Source: Microbacterium esteraromaticum
Lineage (GTDB): Bacteria; Actinomycetota; Actinomycetes; Actinomycetales; Microbacteriaceae
Assembly: GCF_900163815.1 (NCBI RefSeq)
Contig: NZ_FUKO01000009.1
Span: 56,912-120,911, forward strand
Length of the DNA stretch: 64,000 bases
Reading direction: 5' to 3'
Shown here: positions 40,788-49,029 of the stretch, in pieces
How positions within the stretch are numbered: position 1 is the first letter of the stretch
Layout: every line of letters begins with the position of its first letter
The notes under the pieces: generated by a model
What the model was told of the DNA's origin: nothing
Databases searched by the model: none
Seen by the model: the letters and a program-made list of their open reading frames with translations, nothing else
Program-made: the position numbers and the translations under genes

Positions 40788-41333
40788 TTAGGCCGTGCGC
40801 TTGGAGCGCCGGGCGGCGAGTTCGTCGACCGGGTCCGGGGCCGTCGGATCGAATTCGACGAGTGTGGACTCGACTTCGCGAAGCACCTTGCCGACCGCGA
40901 TGCCGAAGACGCCCTGACCGCGGCTGACGAGGTCGATCACCTCGTCGTTGGAGGTGCACAGGTATACCGATGCACCATCGCTCATCAGTGTGGTTCCGGC
41001 GAGATCGCGGATGCCGGAGGCGCGCAGCTGCTCGACAGCGGTGCGAATCTGCTGCAGCGAGATGCCGGTGTCGAGAAGTCGCTTCACCAGCTTGAGAACG
41101 AGAATGTCGCGGAATCCGTAGAGCCGCTGCGATCCGGAGCCGCTGGCTCCGCGAACCGTCGGGACGACCAGTTCGGTGCGCGCCCAGTAGTCGAGCTGAC
41201 GGTAGGTGATGCCCGCCGCACGAGCGGCGACCGCACCCCGGTATCCGACCTCATCATCCATAGCGGGAAGCCCGTCTGTGAAGAGAAGTTCGGACACGAA
41301 CCGCGGGCTGCCTGAAAGCTCATCCGCATTCAT
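40788..41333 (-). CDS. MerR-family regulator (Rv1830-like)
   Basis: A 181-residue MerR-type regulator. The HTH block GYRGAVAARAAGITYRQLDYWARTELVVPTVR and SQRLYGFRDILVLKLVKRLLDTGISLQQI form the winged helix. The C-terminal part (about 95-175) lacks metal-binding Cys pairs, so the ligand is not a thiol-bound metal by that route. ATG 41333 is chosen because AGGAGGG is 7 bases upstream; ATG 41339 is too close to it. In mycobacteria the homologue Rv1830 lies in the same garA-Rv1828-Rv1829-Rv1830 block. A TAGCGT element upstream suggests its own promoter. Confidence 0.88.
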   Translation of the reverse strand: MNADELSGSPRFVSELLFTDGLPAMDDEVGYRGAVAARAAGITYRQLDYWARTELVVPTVRGASGSGSQRLYGFRDILVLKLVKRLLDTGISLQQIRTAVEQLRASGIRDLAGTTLMSDGASVYLCTSNDEVIDLVSRGQGVFGIAVGKVLREVESTLVEFDPTAPDPVDELAARRSKRTA

Positions 41334-41431
41334 ATTCATTCCCTCCTGGCCGACTACCTCAACGCTAGAGCAGGGCACGTGTCCCGGCAATGACATCCGA
41401 CTCACCTCGAAGGTGTGTCGCAACCCGTTCG

Positions 41432-42121
41432 TTACGTAAGCGCTCGCTCGAGCGCCTGCTTCACCAGAAGACTGCGCACATCGTCGATCTGCGTGGCGAG
41501 CTCTGGGGCAAGTTCTGAGGCACGACCGCGCGACGCGGCATCCGTCCGGCGCAGCAGTGTGGAAAGGGCTGATTCGATCAGCGCCGCCTCACGCTCTGCG
41601 TTCTGACGAAGGCTGCGCAGGTGGCGCGGTTCGATGCCGTGACGAGCCAGCGACACCAGGCCGGACAGCAGCGTGACGATCTGCTCCGGGTAGCTCTCGG
41701 CGGCGGTGATGAGGTTGGCGCTGATGGCATCGTTGAGAAGCTGCGGGGTCGCACCGGTGCGCGCGACGAGCTCATCTCGGCGGTATCGGCGCGCGGTCGG
41801 CGCGATGGATGGCGGCGCGAGAGCGCTCCACGCCTCGCCCCTGGCCTCGGCGTCGTCGAGCTGCTCGCGAATGACGCTGAGCGGAAGATAGTGGTCGCGC
41901 TGCAGCGTCAGCGCGGTGCGCAGGCGATCGACGTCGGATGCCGAGAACTTGCGGTACCCGGATTCCGTGCGCGAAGGCGAGACGATCTTCTGCGCCTCGA
42001 GGAAACGCAGCTTGCTCGAGGTGAGCTGAGGGAATTCTGGTGTGAGACGAGCCAGCACCTGGCCGATGCTGAGCAGACCCGCGGGCTCAGATCGACCCCG
42101 CGCGGCACCCGCCGCCGCCAT
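41432..42121 (-). CDS. ftsR: MerR-family regulator FtsR (Rv1828-like)
   Basis: A 229-residue MerR regulator. The N-terminal block LLSIGQVLARLTPEFPQLTSSKLRFLEAQKIVSPSRTESGYRKFSASDVDRL matches FtsR/Rv1828, which in corynebacteria activates ftsZ. The RDHYLPLSVIREQLDDAEA helix follows. The C-terminal domain is divergent. Its ATG overlaps the garA stop (TGATG), so expression is coupled to GarA. The direct ftsZ link is by homology only. Confidence 0.9.
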   Translation of the reverse strand: MAAAGAARGRSEPAGLLSIGQVLARLTPEFPQLTSSKLRFLEAQKIVSPSRTESGYRKFSASDVDRLRTALTLQRDHYLPLSVIREQLDDAEARGEAWSALAPPSIAPTARRYRRDELVARTGATPQLLNDAISANLITAAESYPEQIVTLLSGLVSLARHGIEPRHLRSLRQNAEREAALIESALSTLLRRTDAASRGRASELAPELATQIDDVRSLLVKQALERALT

Positions 42122-42606
42122 CAGTCTGTCGCCGTTGCGAGGTCGATCGGTGAAGCGAAGAAGTTCATCCGGAACTTGCCGATGCGCAACTCGTAACCAG
42201 TGGCGAGCTCGCTGCGATCGACGCGTTCGCCGTTGACATAGGTACCGTTCAGCGAGCGCTGATCGATGATCTCGAAGGCGGTGCCCGACCGAGTGATCTC
42301 TGCGTGACGACGCGAAACGGTCACGTCATCGAAGAAGATGTCTGCCTCGGGGTGGCGTCCGACGGTGGTGACCTCGGCGTCCAGCAGATACCGAGCGCCG
42401 GCCAGCGCGCCTGCGCGCACCAGCAGCAGCGCGGAACCGCCGGGCAGCGCGGCGATCGCGGCGCTCTCCGCTTCGGTGAGATCGGCCCCGAAGGGCACGA
42501 AAGAAAGGTCGGACTCATGACCAAAGGTCTGCGTCACGTCATGACGCTGCTCACCATTGCGGTGGATCGCGCCGCCGGCGCCGGTTGTGCTGTCGCTATC
42601 TCTCAC
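42121..42606 (-). CDS. garA: FHA-domain metabolic switch protein GarA/OdhI
   Basis: A 161-residue forkhead-associated protein, the length of mycobacterial GarA (162). Unphosphorylated GarA binds and inhibits 2-oxoglutarate dehydrogenase and tunes glutamate metabolism; PknB/PknG phosphorylation switches it off. The FHA core is VGRHPEADIFFDDVTVSRRHAEI followed by SLNGTYVNGERVD. The N-terminal phospho-site region reads RHDVTQTFGHESDLSF, with Thr25 and Thr27, instead of the classical ETTS motif. GTG 42606 has a strong GGGAGGG Shine-Dalgarno. It is divergent from lpd. Confidence 0.92.
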   Translation of the reverse strand: MRDSDSTTGAGGAIHRNGEQRHDVTQTFGHESDLSFVPFGADLTEAESAAIAALPGGSALLLVRAGALAGARYLLDAEVTTVGRHPEADIFFDDVTVSRRHAEITRSGTAFEIIDQRSLNGTYVNGERVDRSELATGYELRIGKFRMNFFASPIDLATATD

Positions 42607-42715
42607 AGTCGTCCCTCCCTGACGCTCCAGCCTATCGGATGCCGAGGCCTCATCGGGAGGCCGGACTTGTCCTTTTCTGTCCCGCATCTGCTCTCTCGCG
42701 ATCCAGCGCAGGCGA

Positions 42716-42721
42716 TAGGCT
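42716..42721 (+). promoter_or_regulatory. Leaderless -10 box of lpd
   Basis: TAGGCT ends 6 bases before the ATG at 42728. Confidence 0.6.
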
Positions 42722-42727
42722 GGGAAC

Positions 42728-44125
42728 ATGCCACACTACGATGTCGTCATCCTCGGCGCGGGCCCTGGCGGATACGTCGCCGCCGTCCGCAGCGCCCAGC
42801 TCGGCCTGTCCACCGCGATCATCGAGGAGAAGTACTGGGGCGGTGTGTGTCTGAACGTCGGATGCATCCCCTCGAAGGCTCTGCTCAAGAATGCGGAACT
42901 GGCCCACACTCTGAATCACAAGGCCGATTTCTTCGGCATCTCGGGTGATTTCACCATCGATTTCGGCAAGGCGTTCGATCGCAGCCGCGAGGTCGCGGAG
43001 GGTCGTGTCAAGGGCATCCACTTCCTGATGAAGAAGAACAAGGTGACCGAGTACAACGGTCGCGGAACCTTCACCGGGCCGAAGGCGATCTCTGTCGCCA
43101 AATCCGATGGGTCGACCGAAGAGGTGACCTTCGACAACGTCATCATCGCCACCGGCTCGAAGGTGCGTCTGCTTCCTGGCGTCGAGCTCAGCGAGAACGT
43201 CGTCACCTACGAAGAGCAGATCCTCACCCGCGAGCTGCCGAAGTCGATCGTCATCGTCGGTGCCGGCGCGATCGGCATGGAGTTCGCATACGTCATGACG
43301 AACTACGGCGTGAAGGTCACGATCATCGAGTTCCTCGACCGCGCGCTTCCCAATGAGGATCCCGATGTGTCGAAGGAGATCACCAAGCAGTACAAGAATT
43401 ACGGTGTCGACATCCTCACCTCCACCAGGGTCGAGAAGATCGTCGACAACGGTTCCTCCGTCTCGGTCACATACACCGGCAAGGACGGCAACCAGACCTC
43501 CATCGACACGGACAAGGTGCTCATGTCCGTCGGATTCGCGCCCCGCGTCGAGGGCTACGGCCTCGACAAGACCGGCGTGAAGCTCACTGAGCGCGGCGCC
43601 ATCGACATCGACGACCACATGCGCACGAACGTCGACGGCATCTACGCCATCGGCGACGTCACGATGAAGCTGCAGCTCGCGCACGTCGCCGAGGCGCAGG
43701 GCGTCGTGGCCGCCGAGACCATCGGCAAGGCCGAGACGCAGACGCTGGGCGACTACCGGATGATGCCGCGGGCGACGTTCTGCTCGCCTCAGGTCGCATC
43801 ATTCGGCCTCACCGAGCAGCAGGCCAAGGACGAGGGGCACGACATCAAGGTCGTCACCTTCCCGTTCATGGCCAACGGCAAGGCGCACGGTCTGGGTGAG
43901 CCGGTCGGCTTCGTGAAGATGATCGCCGACACCGAGCATCTCGAACTGCTCGGCGCACACATGATCGGCCCGGATGTGTCCGAGCTGCTGCCCGAGCTGA
44001 CGCTCGCGCAGAAGTGGGATCTCACCGCTCTGGAACTGGCCCGCAACGTGCACACGCACCCGACGCTGTCCGAGGCCCTGCAGGAGGGCTTCCACGGCCT
44101 CGCCGGACACATGATCAACTTCTGA
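42728..44125 (+). CDS. lpdA: Dihydrolipoamide dehydrogenase (E3)
   Basis: FAD enzyme that reoxidises the lipoamide of pyruvate and 2-oxoglutarate dehydrogenase complexes, making NADH. The 465 residues show [15 protein letters not shown] (FAD), the redox disulfide [16 protein letters not shown] (Cys41, Cys46), [14 protein letters not shown] (NAD), and the active-site [12 protein letters not shown] near the C-terminus. It is divergent from garA, the regulator of the same complex. A 15-bp hairpin terminator follows. Confidence 0.97.
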   Translation: MPHYDVVILGAGPGGYVAAVRSAQLGLSTAIIEEKYWGGVCLNVGCIPSKALLKNAELAHTLNHKADFFGISGDFTIDFGKAFDRSREVAEGRVKGIHFLMKKNKVTEYNGRGTFTGPKAISVAKSDGSTEEVTFDNVIIATGSKVRLLPGVELSENVVTYEEQILTRELPKSIVIVGAGAIGMEFAYVMTNYGVKVTIIEFLDRALPNEDPDVSKEITKQYKNYGVDILTSTRVEKIVDNGSSVSVTYTGKDGNQTSIDTDKVLMSVGFAPRVEGYGLDKTGVKLTERGAIDIDDHMRTNVDGIYAIGDVTMKLQLAHVAEAQGVVAAETIGKAETQTLGDYRMMPRATFCSPQVASFGLTEQQAKDEGHDIKVVTFPFMANGKAHGLGEPVGFVKMIADTEHLELLGAHMIGPDVSELLPELTLAQKWDLTALELARNVHTHPTLSEALQEGFHGLAGHMINF

Positions 44126-44140
44126 TCCGGCACCATTCCC

Positions 44141-44175
44141 GAGGAAGGCCCGGTCCTGGTGACCGGGCCTTCCTC
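44141..44175 (+). terminator. Terminator after lpd
   Basis: A perfect 15-bp GC-rich stem (44141-44155 with 44161-44175) and 5-base loop, 16 bases after the lpd stop. No clear T-run follows. Confidence 0.8.
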
Positions 44176-44206
44176 ATGCCGTGCACGTGTCGGGCGGGCC
44201 TCCGAA

Positions 44207-45322
44207 TCACAGTCCTCCCATGGTCATGAGCCACGCCGCAGCGGGGCGCAGAGGTGCGGAGCCGAGCATGCGGATCAGCGTCTCGCGTGCAGGCGGGATG
44301 ACGCCGGCGGCCGGACTGCCCATCGACATGTAGAAGTGCGCACGACGCTGCACAGCGGCGACCGCTCGTGCTGACCGACGGTCGTCACCGCTCAGCACAC
44401 CTCCTGACTGCAGCGCCGCCTGGATCCTCTCGGCAAGGCGCCGGGCGTTCACCCAGCCGAGGTTCATGCCCTGGCCCCCGATCGGGCTGCTCTCGTGCGC
44501 CGCATCGCCGAGCAGCGCGATGCGAACATGCACAGCCCGCTCGGCGCGGTGCTGCTTCGCGGTGAACCCTGTGGGCACACAGTCGGCCGGTGGCGTGATG
44601 CGGATGCCGGTCCGAGCGTCGATCTCGCCGACGAAGGAGTCGGCAGAAAGCTCGGCGGCGTCATCGGTGTGACGCACGACCCACCTTCGCGCACCGGCCG
44701 GCAGAGGGAAGGATTCGACGATGCCCGCGGGTTCGCAGAACAGCCGGGCGACGGGGGCAGCATCCGGATCGGGGATGTCCATCATCGAATACCGCGCGCG
44801 GCCGGGCCGGGCGAGCCACGGGATGCCGAGCTGCGTGCGCACGATGCTGCGAACGCCATCAGCGGCGATGAAGAAGGAGGAAGTCAGCTCTTTGGCCATC
44901 GCTTCTTCGACGACCTGCACCCGAACGACGGCACCGTCCTGCTCCACGGTTCGCACTTCGCACCCGGTGCGCATCGCTGCACCCAACTGCTGAAGGCGCC
45001 CGCGCAGCACGGCGTCTGTGCGCCCCTGGGGCAGGGCGAGCACCTCGCGCCGACCGACCAGCGGAACCGATGCCAGCATCCGCCCGCGAGCGAAGACCTC
45101 CGCGCCTTCGAGACGCACAGCCGACTGGCGGATCTGCTCCCCCACCCCGGCCTCATCGAGTGCGGCAAGACCAGGCGGGTGCAGTCCGATCGCCCGTGTA
45201 CGTCCATCGACGCCGTCGCCGCTATCGCAGACGAGCACATCGATCCCGCGCCCCGCAAGCAGGCAGCCGAGCATCAAGCCCACCGGTCCCGCCCCGGCGA
45301 TGATCACCTCATGATCGGCCAT
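44207..45322 (-). CDS. FAD-dependent aromatic hydroxylase in the type III PKS operon
   Basis: A 371-residue class A flavoprotein monooxygenase (PheA/UbiH fold): FAD fingerprint EVIIAGAGPVGLMLGCLLAGRG, the central FIAADGVRSIVRTQLG (DG motif), and LLGDAAHESSPIGGQGMNLGWVNA. Such enzymes hydroxylate phenolic rings. It is the third gene of a coupled operon after the type III PKS and a methyltransferase, overlapping the latter by 14 bases. The likely role is hydroxylating or quinone-forming tailoring of an alkylresorcinol-type product; that is inference from context. Confidence 0.85.
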   Translation of the reverse strand: MADHEVIIAGAGPVGLMLGCLLAGRGIDVLVCDSGDGVDGRTRAIGLHPPGLAALDEAGVGEQIRQSAVRLEGAEVFARGRMLASVPLVGRREVLALPQGRTDAVLRGRLQQLGAAMRTGCEVRTVEQDGAVVRVQVVEEAMAKELTSSFFIAADGVRSIVRTQLGIPWLARPGRARYSMMDIPDPDAAPVARLFCEPAGIVESFPLPAGARRWVVRHTDDAAELSADSFVGEIDARTGIRITPPADCVPTGFTAKQHRAERAVHVRIALLGDAAHESSPIGGQGMNLGWVNARRLAERIQAALQSGGVLSGDDRRSARAVAAVQRRAHFYMSMGSPAAGVIPPARETLIRMLGSAPLRPAAAWLMTMGGL

Positions 45323-46031
45323 CCCCCGCCTCCCATCGCAGCAGCAGACGGGCCGGCATCCGCTCTTCCACGCGCCACCCGGCGGGTGCCGTTTCGGCGA
45401 GCTCCGCGGCGGTGTACGAACGGCGGATGCTGGTGAGCCCGTCCGGACGGATGAAGGAACCAGCCAGCAGGTTCCACGCGAACGGCGCGGTCGCGGCGGC
45501 GAACAGGAGATATGCGGCCCTGCTCCGGGCGATATCGCTGTGGATGACTACCCCGTGGGGAGCGGTGAGCATCTGCGAATCGCCCAGGAGGCCGGCGAGG
45601 TCTGCGGCAGTCAGATGGTGCAGAACATGATTCGAGAGAATCACGTCGAATTCGTCGCCCTCGTGCACAAGTTCGGATGACGACGCGCAGCGCCAGATCA
45701 CCCGCCCGGTGTCATCGTGCTGCCGAGCCCAGCGAACCGCCCGAGGATCGGTGTCGACCGCGGTGATCTGCGCATCCAGTCCGTCGCGACGGAGCCTGCC
45801 GGCCAGCGCGCGGGTGAGGTCACCGCCACCGGAGCCGATATCCAGAATCCGCAGGCTCCGACTCTGTGCGCGCGGACGCACCTCGCGGCGATAGAGAGCG
45901 CGCGCGCCGGACACCACGGCGTTGACGAGACCGAACCGGGCATAGGTGCGCTCCAGCATGCTCAGATCCGCATCGGCAGCATCCATCCGTTCGCGCGCAT
46001 GGACTGCCCGCGATGACAGGTCGGCGATCAT
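45309..46031 (-). CDS. Class I SAM-dependent methyltransferase in the type III PKS operon
   Basis: A 240-residue cytosolic methyltransferase: SAM motif LRILDIGSGGGDLTRALAGRL, acidic end TAVDTDPRAVRWA, and VILSNHVLHHLTAADL. Its ATG overlaps the PKS stop (ATGA), with GGGGAGG at the end of the PKS serving as Shine-Dalgarno. By position it probably O- or C-methylates the polyketide phenol. Streptomyces srsB, with the analogous position, belongs to a different, membrane-bound methyltransferase family. Confidence 0.85.
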   Translation of the reverse strand: MIADLSSRAVHARERMDAADADLSMLERTYARFGLVNAVVSGARALYRREVRPRAQSRSLRILDIGSGGGDLTRALAGRLRRDGLDAQITAVDTDPRAVRWARQHDDTGRVIWRCASSSELVHEGDEFDVILSNHVLHHLTAADLAGLLGDSQMLTAPHGVVIHSDIARSRAAYLLFAAATAPFAWNLLAGSFIRPDGLTSIRRSYTAAELAETAPAGWRVEERMPARLLLRWEAGDGRS

Positions 46032-47182
46032 TCCTCCCCTAGCACGGTGAGCAGCGCGCTCTCTGCCGTGAGACCGGGGCCGAAGGCCATCGCGGTCACC
46101 CGCTCTCCTGCTCTCGCATCGGATTCCTCGAGGATGTGCTTCAGGACGAACAGCACCGTCGCGCTCGACATGTTGCCGCAGGTGCGCAGCACTTCGCGCG
46201 CGGGCTGCAGCTGCGCATCGCTGAGATGCAGCCGGTCCTGCACATGGTCGAGGATGCTGCGTCCGCCGGGGTGGATCGCCCAGTGCTGCACCGCGTCGCC
46301 GATCCTTCCCTCGTCGAACGCCGCGCTCGGTGCGTCATCTTCTGCCCAGAGCGGGCCCAGAGCGGCCTCGATGTTCTCCCCGATGATCTTCGGGACAGCG
46401 GTGGAGAGCACCATCTCGAAGCCGCTGTCGCCGATGGTCCACGCCATGTCGCGCTCGCCCTCCGGCGCGATCGCCGTGTGGAAGCGATCCAGCGAGAAGG
46501 CCGGCACCGGGGTCGGCAGCTCTCTCGCCGTGACCACCCCCGCTGCCGCGCCGTCGGAGAACAGCGACGCTGCGATGATCTGGTCCGGATCATCGGAGGA
46601 CCGCAGATGCAGGGTGCACAGCTCCACGCTGACCACCAGCACCACCGCCTGCGGATCTGCGCGGCAGAACTGTGCGGCGGCCCGCAGGGCCGGCATCGAT
46701 GCGTAGCAGCCCATGAAGCCGAGGTGGTAGCGCTCGACCGAATCCGACAGGCCCAGAGCCCTGACGATCGCGTAGTCGGGGCCCGGGGCGTGAAAGCCGG
46801 TGCACGACACCGTCACGATGTGCGTCACATCACTGGCGACGAGGTCTGGATCTGCGTCGAGTGCACGGCGGGCCGCCGCGATGTAGAGCTGATCCGCCTC
46901 GCGGATGTAGATGTCATTGCGCGTCTTGGTTCCCGGGCTGAGAAGCGATCCAGACTCGCGGTCGTAGAACAGCGTCGACGATGCCTCTTGACTCGGGTCG
47001 AGTTCTGTCAGCACGCTGTGTCGCGTCTCGATGCCAGAGCCGTCGAAGGAGGCGGTGACCAGCCTTCGAGCGAGGCGCGAGAGTTCCGGCTGCGCGGCGA
47101 AGACATCGCGCACGGCATTCTGCTCGAGGACGATATCGGGCACGATCGTCTGCAGTGATCGCAGTTGAATAGGACGGCTCAT
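46028..47182 (-). CDS. Type III polyketide synthase (chalcone synthase family)
   Basis: A 384-residue homodimeric-type ketosynthase that extends an acyl-CoA starter with malonyl units and cyclises to a resorcinol, pyrone or similar. The catalytic triad is complete: Cys127 in VSCTGFHAPGPD, His304 in WAIHPGGRS, Asn337 in RTCGNMSSAT. The GFMGCYASMPAL block is typical of bacterial alkylresorcinol/pyrone synthases. ATG 47182 is preferred over upstream TTG/GTG options; no clear Shine-Dalgarno is seen. It is the first gene of a three-gene coupled operon with methyltransferase and flavoprotein. Starter specificity cannot be read from sequence. Confidence 0.93.
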   Translation of the reverse strand: MSRPIQLRSLQTIVPDIVLEQNAVRDVFAAQPELSRLARRLVTASFDGSGIETRHSVLTELDPSQEASSTLFYDRESGSLLSPGTKTRNDIYIREADQLYIAAARRALDADPDLVASDVTHIVTVSCTGFHAPGPDYAIVRALGLSDSVERYHLGFMGCYASMPALRAAAQFCRADPQAVVLVVSVELCTLHLRSSDDPDQIIAASLFSDGAAAGVVTARELPTPVPAFSLDRFHTAIAPEGERDMAWTIGDSGFEMVLSTAVPKIIGENIEAALGPLWAEDDAPSAAFDEGRIGDAVQHWAIHPGGRSILDHVQDRLHLSDAQLQPAREVLRTCGNMSSATVLFVLKHILEESDARAGERVTAMAFGPGLTAESALLTVLGEE

Positions 47183-47254
47183 GTGCACACACAAGCATTC
47201 CGCGCCGTCGGGGACAAGGGGCTTGCGTCAGAGCGCCCGCGTCCGATGCTGCCG

Positions 47255-47917
47255 TCAGGCGCCGAGCGCCCGAGCCAGCTTCGACCCTGACGAGGGCGGA
47301 CGCCCGCCGCTTGCTCGGACCGCTTGTTCCACCGCCGTGAAGAAGGCATCGCGACCGGCATCATCGGTGGGGGCGGCGGGACCGAGCTCCATCTCCCATT
47401 CCCGCCAGCTGCGCTGCCTGCCGGCGCGCAGATCGGTCGCCCGCACATGATCATCAACGAATTCGGCGACGACTCCCTGTGCGTTGGACAGGTGAAACGC
47501 GACGCGGGAGTTCTCGATTCGCGCGAGCGGCTGCAGCTCAGCGGTCGTCCACTGCGCGACCGCGGCAGCGACGGCTTCCGGCATCTGATCGTCGACATCG
47601 AGCGGCCAGCCGAGTTCCAGCCGGCCGTCGCCCTGGCGCGGACCCTTGATGTGCCAACCGGCATCCGGCCCACCTGTGCGGCGGCGCAGCGCGACGCCAG
47701 CGCGTGCGAGCGCAGCATCGACCGTATCGAAGTAGCGGGCGTCGAGCTCGCGCGGCTCGCCTGCACTCACCCGGATGATGCCGGGAACAGCCGACCAGTC
47801 CGGCAGCGGCGTGTCAGCGTCCGCGTCGTATTTCCGCTCCACCTCGAACGTGCGCTGCGGCTCGGATGCCGCAGGTTCGGATGCCGCAGGTTCGGATGCC
47901 CCGGCGTCAGTCGTCAC
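47255..47917 (-). CDS. CYTH-domain triphosphatase-like protein
   Basis: A CYTH/triphosphate-tunnel protein of about 220 residues. The ExExK signature is FEVERKYD, followed by tunnel strands with ELDARYFDT, ALRRRTGG and WHIKGP. Family members hydrolyse inorganic triphosphate or thiamine triphosphate. The start is uncertain: GTG 47917 is taken for the smallest overlap with the upstream gene; GTG 47935 and TTG 47944 are in frame. The N-terminus carries a short EPAAS tandem repeat. Confidence 0.85.
   Translation of the reverse strand: MTTDAGASEPAASEPAASEPQRTFEVERKYDADADTPLPDWSAVPGIIRVSAGEPRELDARYFDTVDAALARAGVALRRRTGGPDAGWHIKGPRQGDGRLELGWPLDVDDQMPEAVAAAVAQWTTAELQPLARIENSRVAFHLSNAQGVVAEFVDDHVRATDLRAGRQRSWREWEMELGPAAPTDDAGRDAFFTAVEQAVRASGGRPPSSGSKLARALGA
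47862..47900 (-). repeat. 15-bp tandem repeat (2.6 copies) in the CYTH gene
   Basis: Two perfect copies of a 15-base unit plus 9 bases of a third encode the Ala/Ser/Glu/Pro units just before the CYTH fold. Confidence 0.85.
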
Positions 47918-48122
47918 CGGGCGAGATCTCGTCACTGGATTCAACGAACCGGAACGCCACCTCGGAGGGACCGTCGTGATCGCCGGTGTTCGTCGCCTCG
48001 CCCTCGCGCTGATAGGTCAGCTGGGTCTCGCTGTAGGGCAGGATCAGGGATTCCTGGTCCACGCTTTCGAGCGGGATGATCTGCCCGTCGAGCGGGCCGC
48101 CGTGAAGTCGTGCGATTGCCAT
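47907..48122 (-). CDS. Small hypothetical protein (71 residues)
   Basis: A short acidic protein starting MAIARLHGGPLDGQIIPLE and ending ESSDEISPGDD. The N-terminal HGGPLDGQ stretch recurs in small actinobacterial and phage proteins of unknown function. A TATGGT -10 box six bases upstream of the ATG supports a real, leaderless gene. It overlaps the start of the CYTH gene. No TM or signal peptide is seen. Confidence 0.75.
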   Translation of the reverse strand: MAIARLHGGPLDGQIIPLESVDQESLILPYSETQLTYQREGEATNTGDHDGPSEVAFRFVESSDEISPGDD

Positions 48123-48128
48123 GTGCTC

Positions 48129-48134
48129 ACCATA
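48129..48134 (-). promoter_or_regulatory. Leaderless -10 box of the 71-residue protein gene
   Basis: TATGGT on the minus strand ends 6 bases before the ATG at 48122. Confidence 0.5.
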
Positions 48135-48180
48135 GTCCTCTGCGGCGACATCGGGCGGGAGCGCCGTGACGCGTTCGACC

Positions 48181-48651
48181 TCACGTCGCGACGATCGCGA
48201 GTGCGGCGCCGAGGATCATCCACGGGCCGAAAGCGATGCGGGTCTTCCGATTCGCGCGACGCAGCAGCATCAGTGTGATCGCGAAGAGCGAGCCGAGCAG
48301 AAACGCCGCAGCGGCTCCGATCAGCAGTGTCTGCCAGCTGTGCCACGCGAGCACGAGCCCGATCACCGCCGCGAGCTTCACATCGCCGCCGCCCATGCCC
48401 TGGCGCGAGGCCAGATGCATGACGGCGTAGAACGCGCCGAGAGCAAGACCGCCGAGCAGGGCGCGCAGCATCCGTCCGCCGTCTCCCGTCGCCAGCGCCT
48501 CGATGACGATCAGCAGCACGAGAGCGCCCAGGGTCGGCAGGACGATGCGATTGGGCAGACGGTGCGTGCGCGCATCGATGACGATCAGCCATGCTCCGAG
48601 TCCAGCCAGCAGCAGATGTGCGATCAGTACGACGACGCAATGGATGGGCAC
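48181..48651 (-). CDS. A24-family prepilin peptidase-like protein
   Basis: A 156-residue membrane protein with about five to six hydrophobic segments. The two catalytic-Asp motifs of the type IV prepilin peptidase / CpaA-TadV family are present: VIDARTHRLPNRI and GGGDVKLAA. It lacks the N-terminal methylase domain, so it is the short form. It would cleave the leader of type IV or Flp pilins. No pilin or tad gene is in the window, so its substrate is encoded elsewhere or it is orphan. It starts with GTG and has a TAGCCT -10 box six bases upstream. Confidence 0.85.
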   Translation of the reverse strand: MPIHCVVVLIAHLLLAGLGAWLIVIDARTHRLPNRIVLPTLGALVLLIVIEALATGDGGRMLRALLGGLALGAFYAVMHLASRQGMGGGDVKLAAVIGLVLAWHSWQTLLIGAAAAFLLGSLFAITLMLLRRANRKTRIAFGPWMILGAALAIVAT

Positions 48652-48657
48652 CCTGGC

Positions 48658-48663
48658 AGGCTA
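48658..48663 (-). promoter_or_regulatory. Leaderless -10 box of the prepilin peptidase gene
   Basis: TAGCCT on the minus strand ends 6 bases before the GTG at 48651. Confidence 0.55.
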
Positions 48664-48705
48664 GGCGATCGCGGGCTGTCCGCGCGGATGCCTGTGGACA
48701 ACTCG

Positions 48706-48996
48706 TCAGACATCGAGGATGTCGAGATCCACGGCGACGATGCCGCCTTCTTCGATCGACTGCTCTTGTCGCACCTGCTTCTTCAGCGGCAGCACGAAGG
48801 CCGATCCGTTGAAGAAGATCGAGGTCTTCCAGGTCGTGCTGCCGATCCGCGCCGCGACTCGCAGCGATCCGAAGCCGCGCGTCGGCGCGGGCAGCTCTCT
48901 GATCTCGGCGGAGAGCTCTTCGGGCAGCGTCGCGAAGAACCAGGATTCCACCCGCGCATCCCAGAGTGTGACGACGCTTTCGAACTCGATCCGCAT
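48706..48996 (-). CDS. DUF1905 domain protein
   Basis: A 96-residue beta-rich protein matching DUF1905 (MRIEFESVVTLWDARVESWFFATLP, then GFGSLRVAARIGSTTWKTSIF). The function is unknown. ATG 48996 is selected over an upstream in-frame start because TACGCT lies six bases before it. It is divergent from the imuA operon. Confidence 0.85.
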   Translation of the reverse strand: MRIEFESVVTLWDARVESWFFATLPEELSAEIRELPAPTRGFGSLRVAARIGSTTWKTSIFFNGSAFVLPLKKQVRQEQSIEEGGIVAVDLDILDV

Positions 48997-49002
48997 GCAC
49001 AG

Positions 49003-49008
49003 AGCGTA
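49003..49008 (-). promoter_or_regulatory. Leaderless -10 box of the DUF1905 gene
   Basis: TACGCT on the minus strand ends 6 bases before the ATG at 48996. Confidence 0.55.
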
Positions 49009-49029
49009 TCCCGATCCCACCTCAGAGCA

